Below, piece after piece: positions 33,612 through 45,797 of a stretch of DNA of 64,000 nt; within the stretch, counting starts at the first letter, position 1, and each line of letters opens with the position of its first letter. The stretch lies in NCBI GenBank assembly GCA_905250025.1, contig CAJNOJ010000077.1:310001-374000 (forward strand), read 5' to 3'. The notes below the pieces were generated by a model. It searched no databases, had not been told where the DNA came from, and was given only the letters and a program-made list of their open reading frames with translations. Made by a program: the position numbers and the translations under genes. This DNA comes from Adineta ricciae (taxonomy: Eukaryota > Rotifera > Eurotatoria > Adinetida > Adinetidae).

Positions 33612-36370
33612 TCAAAGGATATCTTCGTCGTGGTCACTTGTCGAATGTGTAAGCGGATTTTCTCTGGACGATTTTGGTATTCTATAGATGATTGTTTTCA
33701 TGAATGCAGCTGCGCACAATGCGGAAAATGGTTGCCATTCTTTGTTTAATGTTCCATCGTGATAATCGGACACACCACGGATGATCATGAACGATTCAGT
33801 TCGATTGCCTTGGATAGCCGCGATCACTTGATCAATTTCGGAGTCGAAACATAAAACATTACATCGATCGCATAATGTTGTTTTCAAATAATCATTAGTT
33901 AGAAGATTCTTTCCACCAGCAATCATACCGAAGCGTATCGTAGGTCGATGATAATCTTTTTTACCTTGATCGGGATGTTTTACTTCGACAATTTCACCAT
34001 TATCCATTTTAAGGTGAAGACGATCGGTTGCCGGTGGTAAACAATCAATATTATGGGAGAGTAAATACTGAATACCTTCTTCGAGAAATTTCTCCCAAGG
34101 ATATTTGTGTGTCAACGGTCGAGTCGCATTTGTTTGTTCATAGTTTTCTTTAATCGGTTCCATAAGCTGATACAATTGAAAACTTTTCGGTTTGTAGCAT
34201 GTCGAGACAAATTCATAACCTTCAGACGACTGTTCAGCTTCATAGATACCTAATATTCAACGAATAGAATTACATACGGCAAAATGAAAAGCCCAGTTCA
34301 TCTTTTTTATCTCTCTGTAGTCACTACGAATATCTATGAGCTAACCTACGACAAAGAGGTCATTCTTTCTCTTCTTTCTTGATTCGAGCTGATTAACTTG
34401 TCTTACTTGAAGTTATATAATCTCCGTCATTTAATACTCAAGATGATAGAGTCATCCAGACTCGTTAACAAGTGCTTACTAGTGAGAGAAGGAAAGAAAC
34501 AGCAAATGAAGTGTTTATCTTAGAATGAAGAAGCAAAGTTTAATCAACTATGCGATCCATGTCCTCTTCATTTGATCATTATTACATCAGAGACACTGAT
34601 CATTTCGGTAATGAAATTATTTACCGTAAATATAATCTTCTTCATTAGGATAGCCAACAATAATATCTCCGCGTCGAACATGTTTTGTTACATCTGTATA
34701 GTGTGGAACACCGCCAGCACAACCGATAATAAACACATGTTGTACATGTTGAAATGTTCCCAATAATCGAGTAGTTGTACTTCCAGTAGAGATTTGTGCA
34801 GTTCGACTACGGCCAATTAACGGTAATTTTGTTGAAACAACATGATGTGAACCAATCGTGCCGATTGTATAAACGTTTGATTCACCTGACGTGATAGAAT
34901 TGATTGATAAAGACAGATATTTGCAACGAATTACCTGCTTTGTGCCGAACGAAAGTGACTTTATTTTCAATCATTGCATCGACTGCTAATTTTTCAAAAT
35001 AATTTACAGTTATAATGGCAATCGTTGGTCGAAACGAGCTCGATAGTTCAGCAATCGATTTGTACAAGATCACTTCTACGGAGAACAAGACAAAAGCATT
35101 CATTCGAGCACACGAACGCATTCTTCTAACATACTATGAGTATCTTCTTCTTCGGCCGCGATGATCACACGTGTCCATTGTTGCCCATCTTGATCAAGAT
35201 GCTTAACGAGATTTTTATCTTCTAATTCAAGAAGATATTGAAGAACTGTTTGACCATCACATTCAACGTATCTATTAAAAAAGAGAACAATAATCAGCTC
35301 GTGCATTAAATAAGAGCAATTCAATGAGCATACTTCACCAAGTCATTGACGAACATCGGATTGGGAAATGCTTGTTCAAGTAAATCCAATAATTTTTCTT
35401 TAATTAAATCAGCATATCGTTTTGGATTCTTTCCATGCACTAAATCAATGAAAGAAATCATGCATGATATCCTGTTCTTGAATAATTCGATTCAACTACA
35501 ACAAGATAATCGATTTTAGTGTAGGATTTGTTCCCCAGTTCAACAAAATTAGATCTACGTTAGTTTCGCTAAAACAAAATACTACTTTCGGAAAGATAAT
35601 CATTATCATAGAGCATCAAACGTGAGACATATTGGTCAACTGAAAATTGGTAAGCGACAAATGAGAAGACGAGGTTTCAATACGAAAATGAGATGTTGAA
35701 CTAGCTTACCTGGATGATCGTTGATGTCGAGATCCGGCTGGTTCAGTGTTTGAATTTCTAATTCAAGCTTTCGGATACTTGTAAACTGACGCAACAGCTC
35801 CATGAGTCGTTTAATAAAAGAAAAATAATCTTCAAAGACAAACGAACTAGGAATGTTCAAGTGAGGAATGTTTTTTGTTGTGTTTACCGCGAGGAAATTC
35901 ATCCGATTTTAACAACGTACGAATAAACTTATGTGCATCGGACAGGCATTCATTTTGTGTTGATGGATATGACCAGAGACGCAGAGTACGATTCTCTTGA
36001 TGGTATTCTGCTGTCTGTTGATCAGTCATGAAGACTTTGAATTGAGAAGAAAACTGTGCAGGTCCATTATCGCGTTGAGCTAAAACAAATCGAATCGATC
36101 GGCAAAAATAAAAGACAAAACTCTTTACCTGGCTGCGAATTTTTGTAGATGATAAAATCGACATTTCGTCCGCTACCAATATGAAGAATATTCTTATCGG
36201 TTATATCTGTGACTTTCCGTCTTTCAATAAGCACTGTATTAAGCGTCGACGTTTTTTGTAACGGAATCAAAACAACATATTCTAAAATGAATCTTTCTCC
36301 CTAACAACCTATTTTCTATACGAGATCGATTACCTTTCGCTCCACGTGCCTGAATGTGTTGATTAGCCAT
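33612..36370 (-). CDS. nucleoside-phosphorylase-domain protein with a possible winged-helix region
   Basis: The C-terminal half is a PNP/UDP-phosphorylase-fold domain: VFIIGCAGGVPHYTDVTKHV and RRGDIIVGYP (phosphate/base-binding loops), then VLCFDSEIDQVIAAI (position of the ribose-binding acidic motif) and FMIIRGVSDYHDGTLNKEWQ with the catalytic-type Asp. The end SALCAAAFMKTII fits the family. Upstream, KNPKRYADLIKEKLLDLLEQ and a segment with YVECDGQTVLQYLLELEDKN followed by WTRVI look like a winged-helix domain. The N-terminal exons start MANQHIQARGAK and EYVVLIPLQKT, and I do not recognise them. In fungi and some invertebrates such PNP domains occur in immune-type or regulatory proteins; a role here is unknown. 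A 43 bp intron lies near 35063-35105. Middle exon joins around 35500-35700 are uncertain. Confidence 0.78.
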
Positions 36371-37330
36371 CTAGAATAGAGATAGACTTGCTCGTCATTG
36401 TTCGTACGCGTGAGGTGTTGAAAGAAAAATAAACTGTGTCAGGTTGTCCATTTGCTCTTTCTCTTTTCATCTATACATATATATATTTGTCGACCGCTCA
36501 ACTTACTATATGAAAAGATTACATCAAGCAACGAGAATTATTTCTCTCTTTTTTTCATGCTTTAACCTATCGGTGAATCAGCGCATTTATCGCGTATGTC
36601 TTGCGTAAAAGTAATTGTCGCCTATTGAATTTATTCACAACGATGACTGCATACTCCCTCATTTCCACCTTCGCTTTCCCGAGAGAAGTACATTACTCAT
36701 GATGCTCGTGACATTATTAATTCCATTAAAGAGCACACCTCCAATGTCACTTTTGTTCATAAAAGGAGAAAGAATAGAGGAAATGGTACAATGACTTTTT
36801 AAACTCTCGTAACAAGCAAATAGTTCATTGTATAAGATTGATATTGAGCCGATGAGTAGGAAAAGGCTACGTGTTAATGTATACTGTATAGAACTTGCAA
36901 TTCGATGGTTTCGTATGCATAACAATAGTAATGTGAAGAGAGAAGAAAAAGAATCTCAATCATTCAATCCATTGACCGATAAGAATGAGCATAAGGTTGA
37001 TTGATTAATCACGAAGAAGAACAACACGTATGTTACACACTTACATCTCGTACGTCGGTCTGCTTTTTTTCCTGTTCTGACATCGATCCAGAACGAGAAA
37101 AAACTCGATATTTCATGGACTTTACAGTGGACCAATCACAATCCACCAAAGACGAATATGAGGACTTTTAAACATGCAATATAACATGGCTATACGAGCA
37201 GCTTCACATACAAATAATAAATAAAAACAAAAACTGCACATACTTACTTAATTGTATTCTGATAATCTTTCATGTCGATTTTTCTTCTAGATCCGTGTGT
37301 GAAAAATCCCATAATTATCATTCTATCATC
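36371..37330. other. divergent promoter region (nucleoside-phosphorylase gene / RPS5)
   Basis: This is 960 bp without supported exons. It should contain the promoter and the pyrimidine-rich start region typical of ribosomal protein genes. I saw no clear repeat. Confidence 0.4.
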
Positions 37331-38343
<1,013 letters not shown>

Positions 38344-38698
38344 GGTGATTCAACAATTGGTTCTGGACTCACTAGCCATTCACAGGATAATCATCGCGAA
38401 AACAAGCGACAATCTCTATGTGTGTGTTGTTTTTTCGTTGTTTTTGCACGTGGTTTTTCTTGTGAACACAGTGAGCTAGTGTGTTTTGTTATATTCTTTG
38501 AAGAAACAAAAAAGAAGAGGATTTAAAAAAATAACCATCAAACGAAACAAAAAAGTACAAGAAAATCTTCTCTTTATTTCTCTTTTCACCAATCAATTCT
38601 GCTAAGAAAAGTTTCTACTGACGGAAATGCACTTTTTCCTATAAAAATAACACCTTTTTCAAAATGTTTTCTTCGTTAAAAAGAAGAATTGAGTTGAG
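38344..38698. other. RPS5 3' UTR / LRR gene upstream
   Basis: This 355 bp, rich in T and A runs, lies between two plus-strand genes. No coding potential is seen. Confidence 0.4.
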
Positions 38699-39579
38699 AT
38701 GCATCGAAGCACGGTTTCTAATCGTCGAACTGCCACTAGTTTCACAGTTCTAATGGCTGTATCAAAATTTAAAGCGCTTATATTTCATAAAAATATGAAA
38801 TCTGGTGGCCAATATAAGCGACAATTGAAATTAAGCGGTCGATCTGTTTGTCCAATATCACCAGGTAAATACCAAAGACGTCTTGATCATTATCAGTGAA
38901 CGTTCATTCGATTTTTCATCTAGAAATCTTCCGTTTATCCGAATTAGAAGTTCTCGATTTATCCACCGCACATATCTCCGGCTTAGACTTTCGTCTTATT
39001 AATCTTCCACGTGAAATTGGTTGTTTATACCATTTACGCACTCTTAATCTCGATGTCAATGCATTAACATCCCTACCGAACGAGATTGGCGAGCTCAAGT
39101 ATCTCGAATGTCTAACTGTTTCGTGCAATAAGTTACAAACACTACCGTTCTCGTTCCGAAATTTAATACGATTGGAAAGTTTACATTTAGCATCGAATTG
39201 TTTTCAAGCCTTTCCATTGGTCATATGTCATATGGAAAGATTGAAATTCCTCGATTTGAGTTGTAATCAAATCGAAATTTTGCCATCCTCGTTAATCAAA
39301 TTGAAATCTTTGAAAACATTGCTATTGTTCAAAAACAAACTGAAACAATGGCCCGAACTGCTTTGTAATCTCACGCAGCTACAAACCCTATGGCTAGGAA
39401 AGAATCAGTTGCACGAATTACCGAATCATTTCGGACAATTGACACATCTAGACTGGACAATCAATCCATTGTCTACAAATATCGATGAGAATCCTTTAAC
39501 TTATCCACCTTTACTCACCTGCAAACTTGGTATCGAAGCTATACGCGACTTTTTACAAGATAAGTTGCACCATGACTAA
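38699..39579 (+). CDS. leucine-rich repeat protein, SHOC2-like repeats
   Basis: Exon 1 (38699-38864) and exon 2 (38924-39579), joined across a 59 bp intron, give 273 residues. A basic N-terminal part (with KSGGQYKRQLKLSGRSVCP) is followed by about seven leucine-rich repeats of the 23-residue type, for example LPREIGCLYHLRTLNLDVNA, LTSLPNEIGELKYLECLTVS and LPSSLIKLKSLKTLLLF. The end PLLTCKLGIEAIRDFLQD fits the C-terminal cap seen in cytosolic SHOC2/LRRC-type proteins. No signal peptide or membrane helix is seen. Such proteins act as protein-binding scaffolds. The partner is unknown, and I cannot assign an orthologue. Confidence 0.85.
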
Positions 39580-39705
39580 CCGATAAGTGTACACAAACAT
39601 TCGTCAAAGATAACAGAAAAAATATTTACTATTGCATCAGAAAACATTTCGTCATTTAGTTTCTCCTATAAATACTAGCCTGGGTCATGTTTTCGTGTAT
39701 GAAAC

Positions 39706-40209
39706 ATGTCATTACCAGCTGTTTGTATTTTTCAATTGATTCTTTTCCTCTACGAATATCTTGCATGGCAACTAGAAATAAAGAATTTTACTACCCACAA
39801 GCATTATCGTGAGGTCGTGGGGATGAATGTGCAATTTTTCACTGTTCAAATCAATTCCTTGCCGCATCTTGCTGCGGCTTATGTTTACTACCATCGAATG
39901 AAACGTTCCATGTTGCTCTACGTACCTTATTTGATGCTTTTCACTTTCGGACAACTCATGTCTTGGTGGTTGCCGTACTTTTTCCGCATCGGGTTTTGGT
40001 ATGCGGATGGAACCGGTGAAAAACTACGACAATATCAACAGTACCATGCACACTATCATCGAATATTACCCCGATTCAAAAATCATGAGATTATTCCTGA
40101 TACAGAACATACAATTCTAATCGTACTGACTTGCATTACATTTGTGCTAACGATTCGATCCGTGTATTCATCGAGACTGAGGTCAAATTCCAAAACCAAA
40201 GCAAAATAG
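39706..40209 (+). CDS. multi-pass membrane protein of bacterial type
   Basis: This is an intronless 167-residue protein with about four hydrophobic helices: near residues 3-18, 43-60, 68-90 (SMLLYVPYLMLFTFGQLMSW) and 133-151. A loop carries FRIGFWYADG and a Tyr/His-rich segment followed by LPRFKNHEIIPDTEHTILIV. The arrangement GQLMSWWLPYFF, then YxxxxxHYHRILP, then PDTEHTIL resembles small integral-membrane proteins I remember only from bacteria and a few protists; no function is known to me. The C-terminus is basic. It lies 126 bp after the LRR gene on the same strand. It is a candidate for horizontal acquisition, with moderate certainty of being real because the frame and hydrophobic pattern are consistent. 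Confidence 0.72.
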   Translation: MSLPAVCIFQLILFLYEYLAWQLEIKNFTTHKHYREVVGMNVQFFTVQINSLPHLAAAYVYYHRMKRSMLLYVPYLMLFTFGQLMSWWLPYFFRIGFWYADGTGEKLRQYQQYHAHYHRILPRFKNHEIIPDTEHTILIVLTCITFVLTIRSVYSSRLRSNSKTKAK

Positions 40210-40318
40210 AATAATTAACTTCGACTGAATTTTAATAAATTACCTAAATAGTGCAGATATTTATTTCGAAAAGAGAAAACAGCTATCGGAGCACTGAAAT
40301 CTAAAAAGTGATCTGTGA

Positions 40319-40573
40319 TTACGATTTCGACGGTCCTTTAATGGATTTTAACTTGTCAGTTTCTACTTCTCCAAGTGCGAGTTGTCTTTTGAAGATATCG
40401 TATTCACGTTTTTGATCGAAATGTGTCACCCAAGTCGCTGGACAGCTTGATTCAAATAGTTGACGAAGTTGTAGACATTTTTCTTTTTCTTCTTTGTTTT
40501 TATCGAGACATTTCCAATAATCATCACGCGTCAGCCAACATTTTTCACGGTATTTCTTGTCAATAACAGACAT
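40319..40573 (-). CDS. COA6: cytochrome c oxidase assembly factor 6
   Basis: COA6 is a small twin-Cys protein of the mitochondrial intermembrane space that helps deliver copper to COX2. The 84-residue protein has CWLTRDDYWKCLDKNKEEKE and CLQLRQLFESSCPATWVTHF, giving the Cx9C and Cx10C helical hairpin of the family, with the conserved WVTHFDQKREYDIF. No introns are present. The frame stays open upstream to a Met at 40687, which would add 38 residues. The Met at 40573 is chosen because the family starts close to its first Cys. Confidence 0.92.
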   Translation of the reverse strand: MSVIDKKYREKCWLTRDDYWKCLDKNKEEKEKCLQLRQLFESSCPATWVTHFDQKREYDIFKRQLALGEVETDKLKSIKGPSKS

Positions 40574-41017
40574 GATTGATCCGAATTGAATTTTCGTGAA
40601 ACCAGAACTCGAAGTTTTTCTCGTCTCGTTGTGTAGTAATGAAAACAAAACGCTGTTGAATGGTTGATTCTTCTGTGCCATCAACACGAACCACAGAGGG
40701 CGCTAATGGATGCAATTAAATCGCTTTTCTTTCTAGTGCTTTTACAGATATTACTGAAAATAAGACATGTCGAGAAAATGTCTAGAAACTAACCGGCAAA
40801 AAAAGAATCGCATATTATTTTAATTACTTTATGTTTCAAACTGACACTCCGCTGTTAGTTTTTTTGCAGAAAAGTATACTTTTTGGTTTGCAACCTCTTT
40901 ATAAACATTGAAGAACTTTTCTTCCTTCTGCAAATATATCTGCAAGAAAGTGTCATGCTGAATAAGATATTTATTTGAATACTCAATCTATTTTCCGGGT
41001 ATAGTTTTCCAATCTAC
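40574..41017. other. divergent promoter region COA6 / glycosyltransferase
   Basis: This is 444 bp of AT-rich sequence. Apart from the possible COA6 N-terminal extension to 40687, I see no coding content. Confidence 0.4.
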
Positions 41018-42574
41018 ATGGCGAACATGACCAGCAAATCCAGTCTGTTCCCTCTTATGATACGTAGCTTCTGTGCAGTATTTGCTTTAATTAGTGTATA
41101 TTATTTGATCTTCAAACGACCCAGCTTCTCGTACATATGTCAGTTAACGTTACAGACGCCTGCGAATGTAAACTATGCATCATTGGCAAGTAAATCTATG
41201 GCTCAGAGCAGATCTAATTTAACCGTAGAGAATTTTCTCAACGAGACACACGCTGAACTTGTTTCACCAAATGGTCGATTTGTTTTACGATTGGAACCAT
41301 CGGGTAATCTTCGTTATTTGGAAATTCTCCAATCCGATAAACTTTTACCAACGCATTTGTTTGAAAAATCACTTTTCTCCACATCGACCGGCGACGCCTG
41401 GCCTGGTAAGCATATTGTTACTTTACAATCAAATGGAATTCTTCAAGTTCGAGTAAAAACAACCTTTCTGTCAGATTGGAAAACAACATGGACGTCAAGT
41501 TTATTGCCACAATGTAAAAAACTGAGTACAACTCACGGTTTTCCAGTCTTATCCGTTGCCGATTCCGGTTTATTGGCAATTTATTTTCAACATGATCGGA
41601 TCGAACATTTGTGTGTGTTACATCCAGAAATCATCTATCAATCAAATACGGTGCCTGCACAGATGACTACTAGCAGCAAAGGAAAAAGTCCACGATTGGC
41701 AATGGTCATTGCCGGTTTTTTTCGATCAAATACCATAGCATGCCAGTCACATGTTGAGAAACTCATCAAGAAATGGCAGCAGATGCATGGTGTCTCCGTC
41801 GATGTTTTCATCTTTACATACGTTCAAGAAGCGCATCTTCCAAATAATAAAGTTGTGAATAATGAAACCATACTAGCCGAATTAAACAAGTGCTATAAAG
41901 ATAACTTGAAAGGAGTCCGTATTCGAAACGTCAATGAGATCGAAGAGGCATTCTCTGGAGTCGATGCTTCTCATGTCACGCAATGTGGCGGGAAACTGAA
42001 TCGGTTGCAATCGCAACTCAAAACAGTCTATCTCGCTGGTCAATTGATGCGGAACTATATGCTAATCGAAGGTATTACGTACGATTATGTTCTTCGTCTT
42101 CGACCAGATACGAATTTTTGGGGAACAATTCCTGATTTACCGGTCTTCGGCACTTTTGATAACGAGGCAAGAATTCTGCTGCCTCATCCTTATCGAGAGC
42201 ATTACTATTGGTGTTCACATCATGATGGACGTATACGCACGGGTGTAACCGATCAAATGGCGTATGGAACTCTAACAAACATGCAAATATACCTGAATAT
42301 GTACGTCGGATTTTCAGATTTCGTTCGTATTGTTACTGGCCAATATACCGATGGCGGAAAGCAAACGAAACACAATACGATGGCATGTGAAGGTACGGTT
42401 GGTGATAATGGTTGTGACAGGCCCAACGCTGATCGTTGTGCTATCGAATGTCTTGTAAGTTATTACCTTGTATTATGGGGCTTAGATCCAGAAATCTCTT
42501 GGACATGGCAACAGAATGTTCTGAGAACGAACGGTGCACATTCAAAAGATTGTGGTCGACCTTATAACTGCTAA
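41018..42574 (+). CDS. lectin-like / glycosyltransferase-like type II membrane protein
   Basis: This is an intronless 518-residue protein. A single anchor lies near residues 14-32 (IRSFCAVFALISVYYLIF). The next part resembles the bulb-type (mannose-binding) lectin fold: NGRFVLRLEPSGNLRYLEIL, DAWPGKHIVTLQSNGILQVR, a further repeat with LSVADSGLLAIYF. From about residue 228 a second domain opens with RLAMVIAGFFRSN and has VDVFIFTYVQEAH, then YDYVLRLRPDTNFWGTIP, where the DTN could be a metal/donor-binding acidic motif, then RTGVTDQMAYGTL. This resembles a group of poorly studied eukaryotic glycosyltransferases. The catalytic activity is inferred from pattern only. The absence of introns and the lectin module are unusual. 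Confidence 0.75.
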   Translation: MANMTSKSSLFPLMIRSFCAVFALISVYYLIFKRPSFSYICQLTLQTPANVNYASLASKSMAQSRSNLTVENFLNETHAELVSPNGRFVLRLEPSGNLRYLEILQSDKLLPTHLFEKSLFSTSTGDAWPGKHIVTLQSNGILQVRVKTTFLSDWKTTWTSSLLPQCKKLSTTHGFPVLSVADSGLLAIYFQHDRIEHLCVLHPEIIYQSNTVPAQMTTSSKGKSPRLAMVIAGFFRSNTIACQSHVEKLIKKWQQMHGVSVDVFIFTYVQEAHLPNNKVVNNETILAELNKCYKDNLKGVRIRNVNEIEEAFSGVDASHVTQCGGKLNRLQSQLKTVYLAGQLMRNYMLIEGITYDYVLRLRPDTNFWGTIPDLPVFGTFDNEARILLPHPYREHYYWCSHHDGRIRTGVTDQMAYGTLTNMQIYLNMYVGFSDFVRIVTGQYTDGGKQTKHNTMACEGTVGDNGCDRPNADRCAIECLVSYYLVLWGLDPEISWTWQQNVLRTNGAHSKDCGRPYNC

Positions 42575-44176
42575 TTGTATGATTAGACTGTCACTTAAAA
42601 GAAATTTTTGTTTTCATCATTCACATGTGATCGAAAGAAGTCATTTGACATTAGTATCAAACATAATTTCTATATCTTTTCAACAATAAGGTCATTAAAG
42701 AATCAATCGACAAAAGCTATATTTTAACCATCAATTAAATCTCATGAAAAAGTAATTAGTTGATACTAATGTTAATTATCTATGACAAATCCATTAACGT
42801 TAAGACAAATTTGCTCTCTTTTCATACTCGAAATAACAGCCTATCAAGGCAGTCGACATCATGTCCCGTGATCTTATTTGTTTTCAAAAGAATCCCGTGG
42901 TTCGATATAAATCTCTAATTGTTTTTCTAACAAATACACAAACAAGACGATACAATCTCAAGACAACTGCACTAAGCTGGTTGCGCGATATGAATCATTT
43001 ATGTCCCGGAGAGAAGTCGTCGTCGTCGTTGTTTTATTATCACTTGACACTTGTCTGATTAATCGACACGATTCAGGTGATAAAAAATTCTCCCTTTAAA
43101 GGTTGAAACAAGCTGCCAGCAGCGGAATATAACCGCAGCTCAAAACGTTGCGTTTCTTTTTGTCAGATGAACGTTATGATACTTCGCTCTCTGTCAAAAT
43201 ATGATGATCTAATAACGACACGCAGCTGCGGAAAAATCTTCAAAGATCGAATGATGAGAAGACGAACAAGGAAAAAGCGGACAGATGTAATGACGTTGAT
43301 GATATTGAACTCATGCATGTCGTCGTATATCCAATCGAGCAATTTAATCACTAATCAGCATGAAATTTAACTTTGAAGTTTGAGTATAACGAAGAAGGAG
43401 ATTAACATTGGTCAATAAACACACTAGGGAGTTGATTACATTTCATCACACGAAAGTTTTTCGATACGAGACAAGCAATCTGTAAAAGACTATTAAAAAA
43501 TAATGATGATATTGATGAGTATACAACTTATTCAATCATAATTGCTGCTAGAAAATATCGAATTGATTGTTATTCGATTATATTTGTCAATAAACCTAAT
43601 GAGATTACAACAATCAATTATCATGAGAATGAAGAGAGAGGAAAAGAACTTTGTGTTGATTTGCATAGTTTCAATGGAATGTGAACTTGTTGATATGAAG
43701 AGTTTAGCAAGCAGAAATGAAACGGAAGTAAAACAACATTCCGAATAAAACAAACAGAAACAGAAAATCGTGTTTCATAGTGGCGACAGTTCACTTGAAA
43801 TTATTGAAGTTGTCTCGAATATCTTAAATATTATCTTTGAATTCTGACGCGATATCCAAACGAGAACCGACCGGATATTTTGTTTTCTTTGAAATATTTC
43901 AACACCAATCAATTCAACTTGAACATTATACTATTACTTTCACTGTAGCCTGCCTTTCGCTTCTTTTTTCGTCATGAGAGAGGGAGAGAGACAGAGAACA
44001 AATTGTCTCCTCTCTCTCTCCTTCTCCCCTTCTCGCTTCCTATTATAAAAGGTCGAAAAATGTTCACTGCATCTCATTCCTTCTCTCTCTCTCTCCCTCT
44101 CATATATACATTACACGCAGGTGCACTTGTCATAGACAAGAAGAATTTGTCGTTAGCTCAATTATACACGTATCAA
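42575..44176. other. intergenic upstream of Wnt
   Basis: This is 1.6 kb with no supported exon. A purine/pyrimidine mirror-type inverted repeat sits at 43976-44021, just before the Wnt start. Confidence 0.45.
43976..44021. repeat. GA/CT inverted repeat (possible hairpin, GAGA-type sites)
   Basis: A GA-rich arm (43976-43992) is followed by a 12-base loop and a CT-rich arm (44005-44021) that is nearly its reverse complement. More CT repeats follow at about 44081-44101. It lies 150-200 bp before the Wnt start codon. Confidence 0.6.
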
Positions 44177-45797
44177 ATGCATCTTCTCCATTATCACCAA
44201 TTTATCTTAATTTTTGTGACTCTTATCCAACAGTGTAATGGATTCTGGTGGTAAGTGTCTAAAATAGTTTGAAAGAGAAGAACTGCTTTTGAAGTCAAGA
44301 TCATTTCTCACACATGTAGGTGGGAGTGAGAAAAAAAGATCATTCGATTGAATGTCCTGGAGTTCTTTGATCTCTCGACGAAGTCGTTCTTATTTTTGAC
44401 ATCGTCTATGAAAGAGTATTTTTGCTTCAAGGTCTCTTGGTCTACCGTCATTTCAATTATGGTCATCATCACATCGATCTATCGAACAAAAGCAATTCTG
44501 TACATCGTTAACATTTCTAACCGTTGAACAACGTTTCTACTGCGAAAATAATCCGAAAATTTTCTCGATTATCATTCGATCACTACGTTTGGCTATCGAC
44601 GAATGTCAATATCAATTCCGAAATCAACGATGGAATTGTTCACTCTTCAACCAACCTGAAATGTTCGGAAAATTGATCGCAAGAAGTAAGTTTCGAGTGA
44701 GAAAAAGAATATTGTTAGTGAATACTGAGAGCTTGTAATTATATTACATCACATCGAGCTGAAGTTTTGCTTTTTATTTGATGTCGTCATCGGTATACAA
44801 CTCGAGACAAGAATACTCTTCGTTCAATTTGCCTTGAAGCTAAAACATACCATTCGATAAGACCCTGATCTTTTTCTTTTCTTGGCAAACAATATGTTCA
44901 GAAAGAGAGGATAATTAGACCACCTGAAGTGATGTATATTTATGTACACTTTTTCTTTTCTAGAAACACCTGAAGTTGCTTTCATCTATGCACTTACGTC
45001 AGCGGCTGTCATGCACAATATCGCTAAAGCTTGTGCGAAAGGCGAACTCACCGAATGCGGTTGTGATAAAAGTCAAACAACAAGCCGAGCCGCACGCGCT
45101 ATGGTAAAAACACCTTCGATCAATGCAGCAGCCGATGGATTTGAATGGGGCGGATGTTCAGACGATTTGAAATTCGGTCGTAATGTTAGTTTGTCGTTTA
45201 TTGATCGACAAGAGATGTTTATTAGTCGTCGTCGTATTGTTCGAATGATTAATTTACATAATAATGAAGCGGGAAGACAGGTAAGAGAAGAAAAGAAGAG
45301 GAGATTTTTATGTTTTTTAACGAAATTTTCTTTAGGCTGTCGAACGTAATGTTCAATTAACATGTAAATGCCATGGTGTTAGTGGGTCATGCACATTACG
45401 TGTTTGCTGGCGTACATTGCCTGATTTTCGTCTCATCGGTTCAGATCTACGAACAAAATATGCAAGTGCAACACAAGTTCGACTCAATCGCCGTTTAAAT
45501 CTGCTGAAACCGCGCAAAACTTCGCAGAAAGACTTCAATACAACCGATCTCATCTATATTCACACGTCACCATCTTTTTGTGAGAAGAATTCTCGTCTTG
45601 GCTCGTTAGGCACTCAAGGACGTGAATGCAATTTAACCCGAAATGAACCTGGAAGTTGTTCGGTTCTTTGCTGTGATCGTGGATATGAAACCATCGTGTC
45701 AACTATCGAAGAAGATTGTGACTGTCAGTTTCATTGGTGCTGCGAAGTGCGTTGCAAACGCTGTGTAAAACGAATCGAAAGACATTTCTGTAAATGA
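44177..45797 (+). CDS. Wnt ligand, Wnt4-like
   Basis: Wnts are secreted, palmitoleoylated ligands of Frizzled receptors. Exon 1 gives the signal peptide (MHLLHYHQFILIFVTLIQQC). Exon 2 reads SLGLPSFQLW and later AIDECQYQFRNQRWNCSLFN, with FGKLIARS. The next exon has TPEVAFIYALTSAAV, GELTECGCDKSQ, GFEWGGCSDDLKFG and INLHNNEAGRQ. The last exon has the diagnostic CKCHGVSGSCTLRVCWRTLP, whose Ser is the lipid-attachment site, then LGTQGRECN, CSVLCCDRGYE and a Cys-rich end CQFHWCCEVRCKRC up to IERHFCK. The pattern ECQYQFRNxRWNC, GFxWxGCSDN and NLHNNEAGR is closest to Wnt4. Three introns are present; the first splits the codon before SLGLP. Confidence 0.93.
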
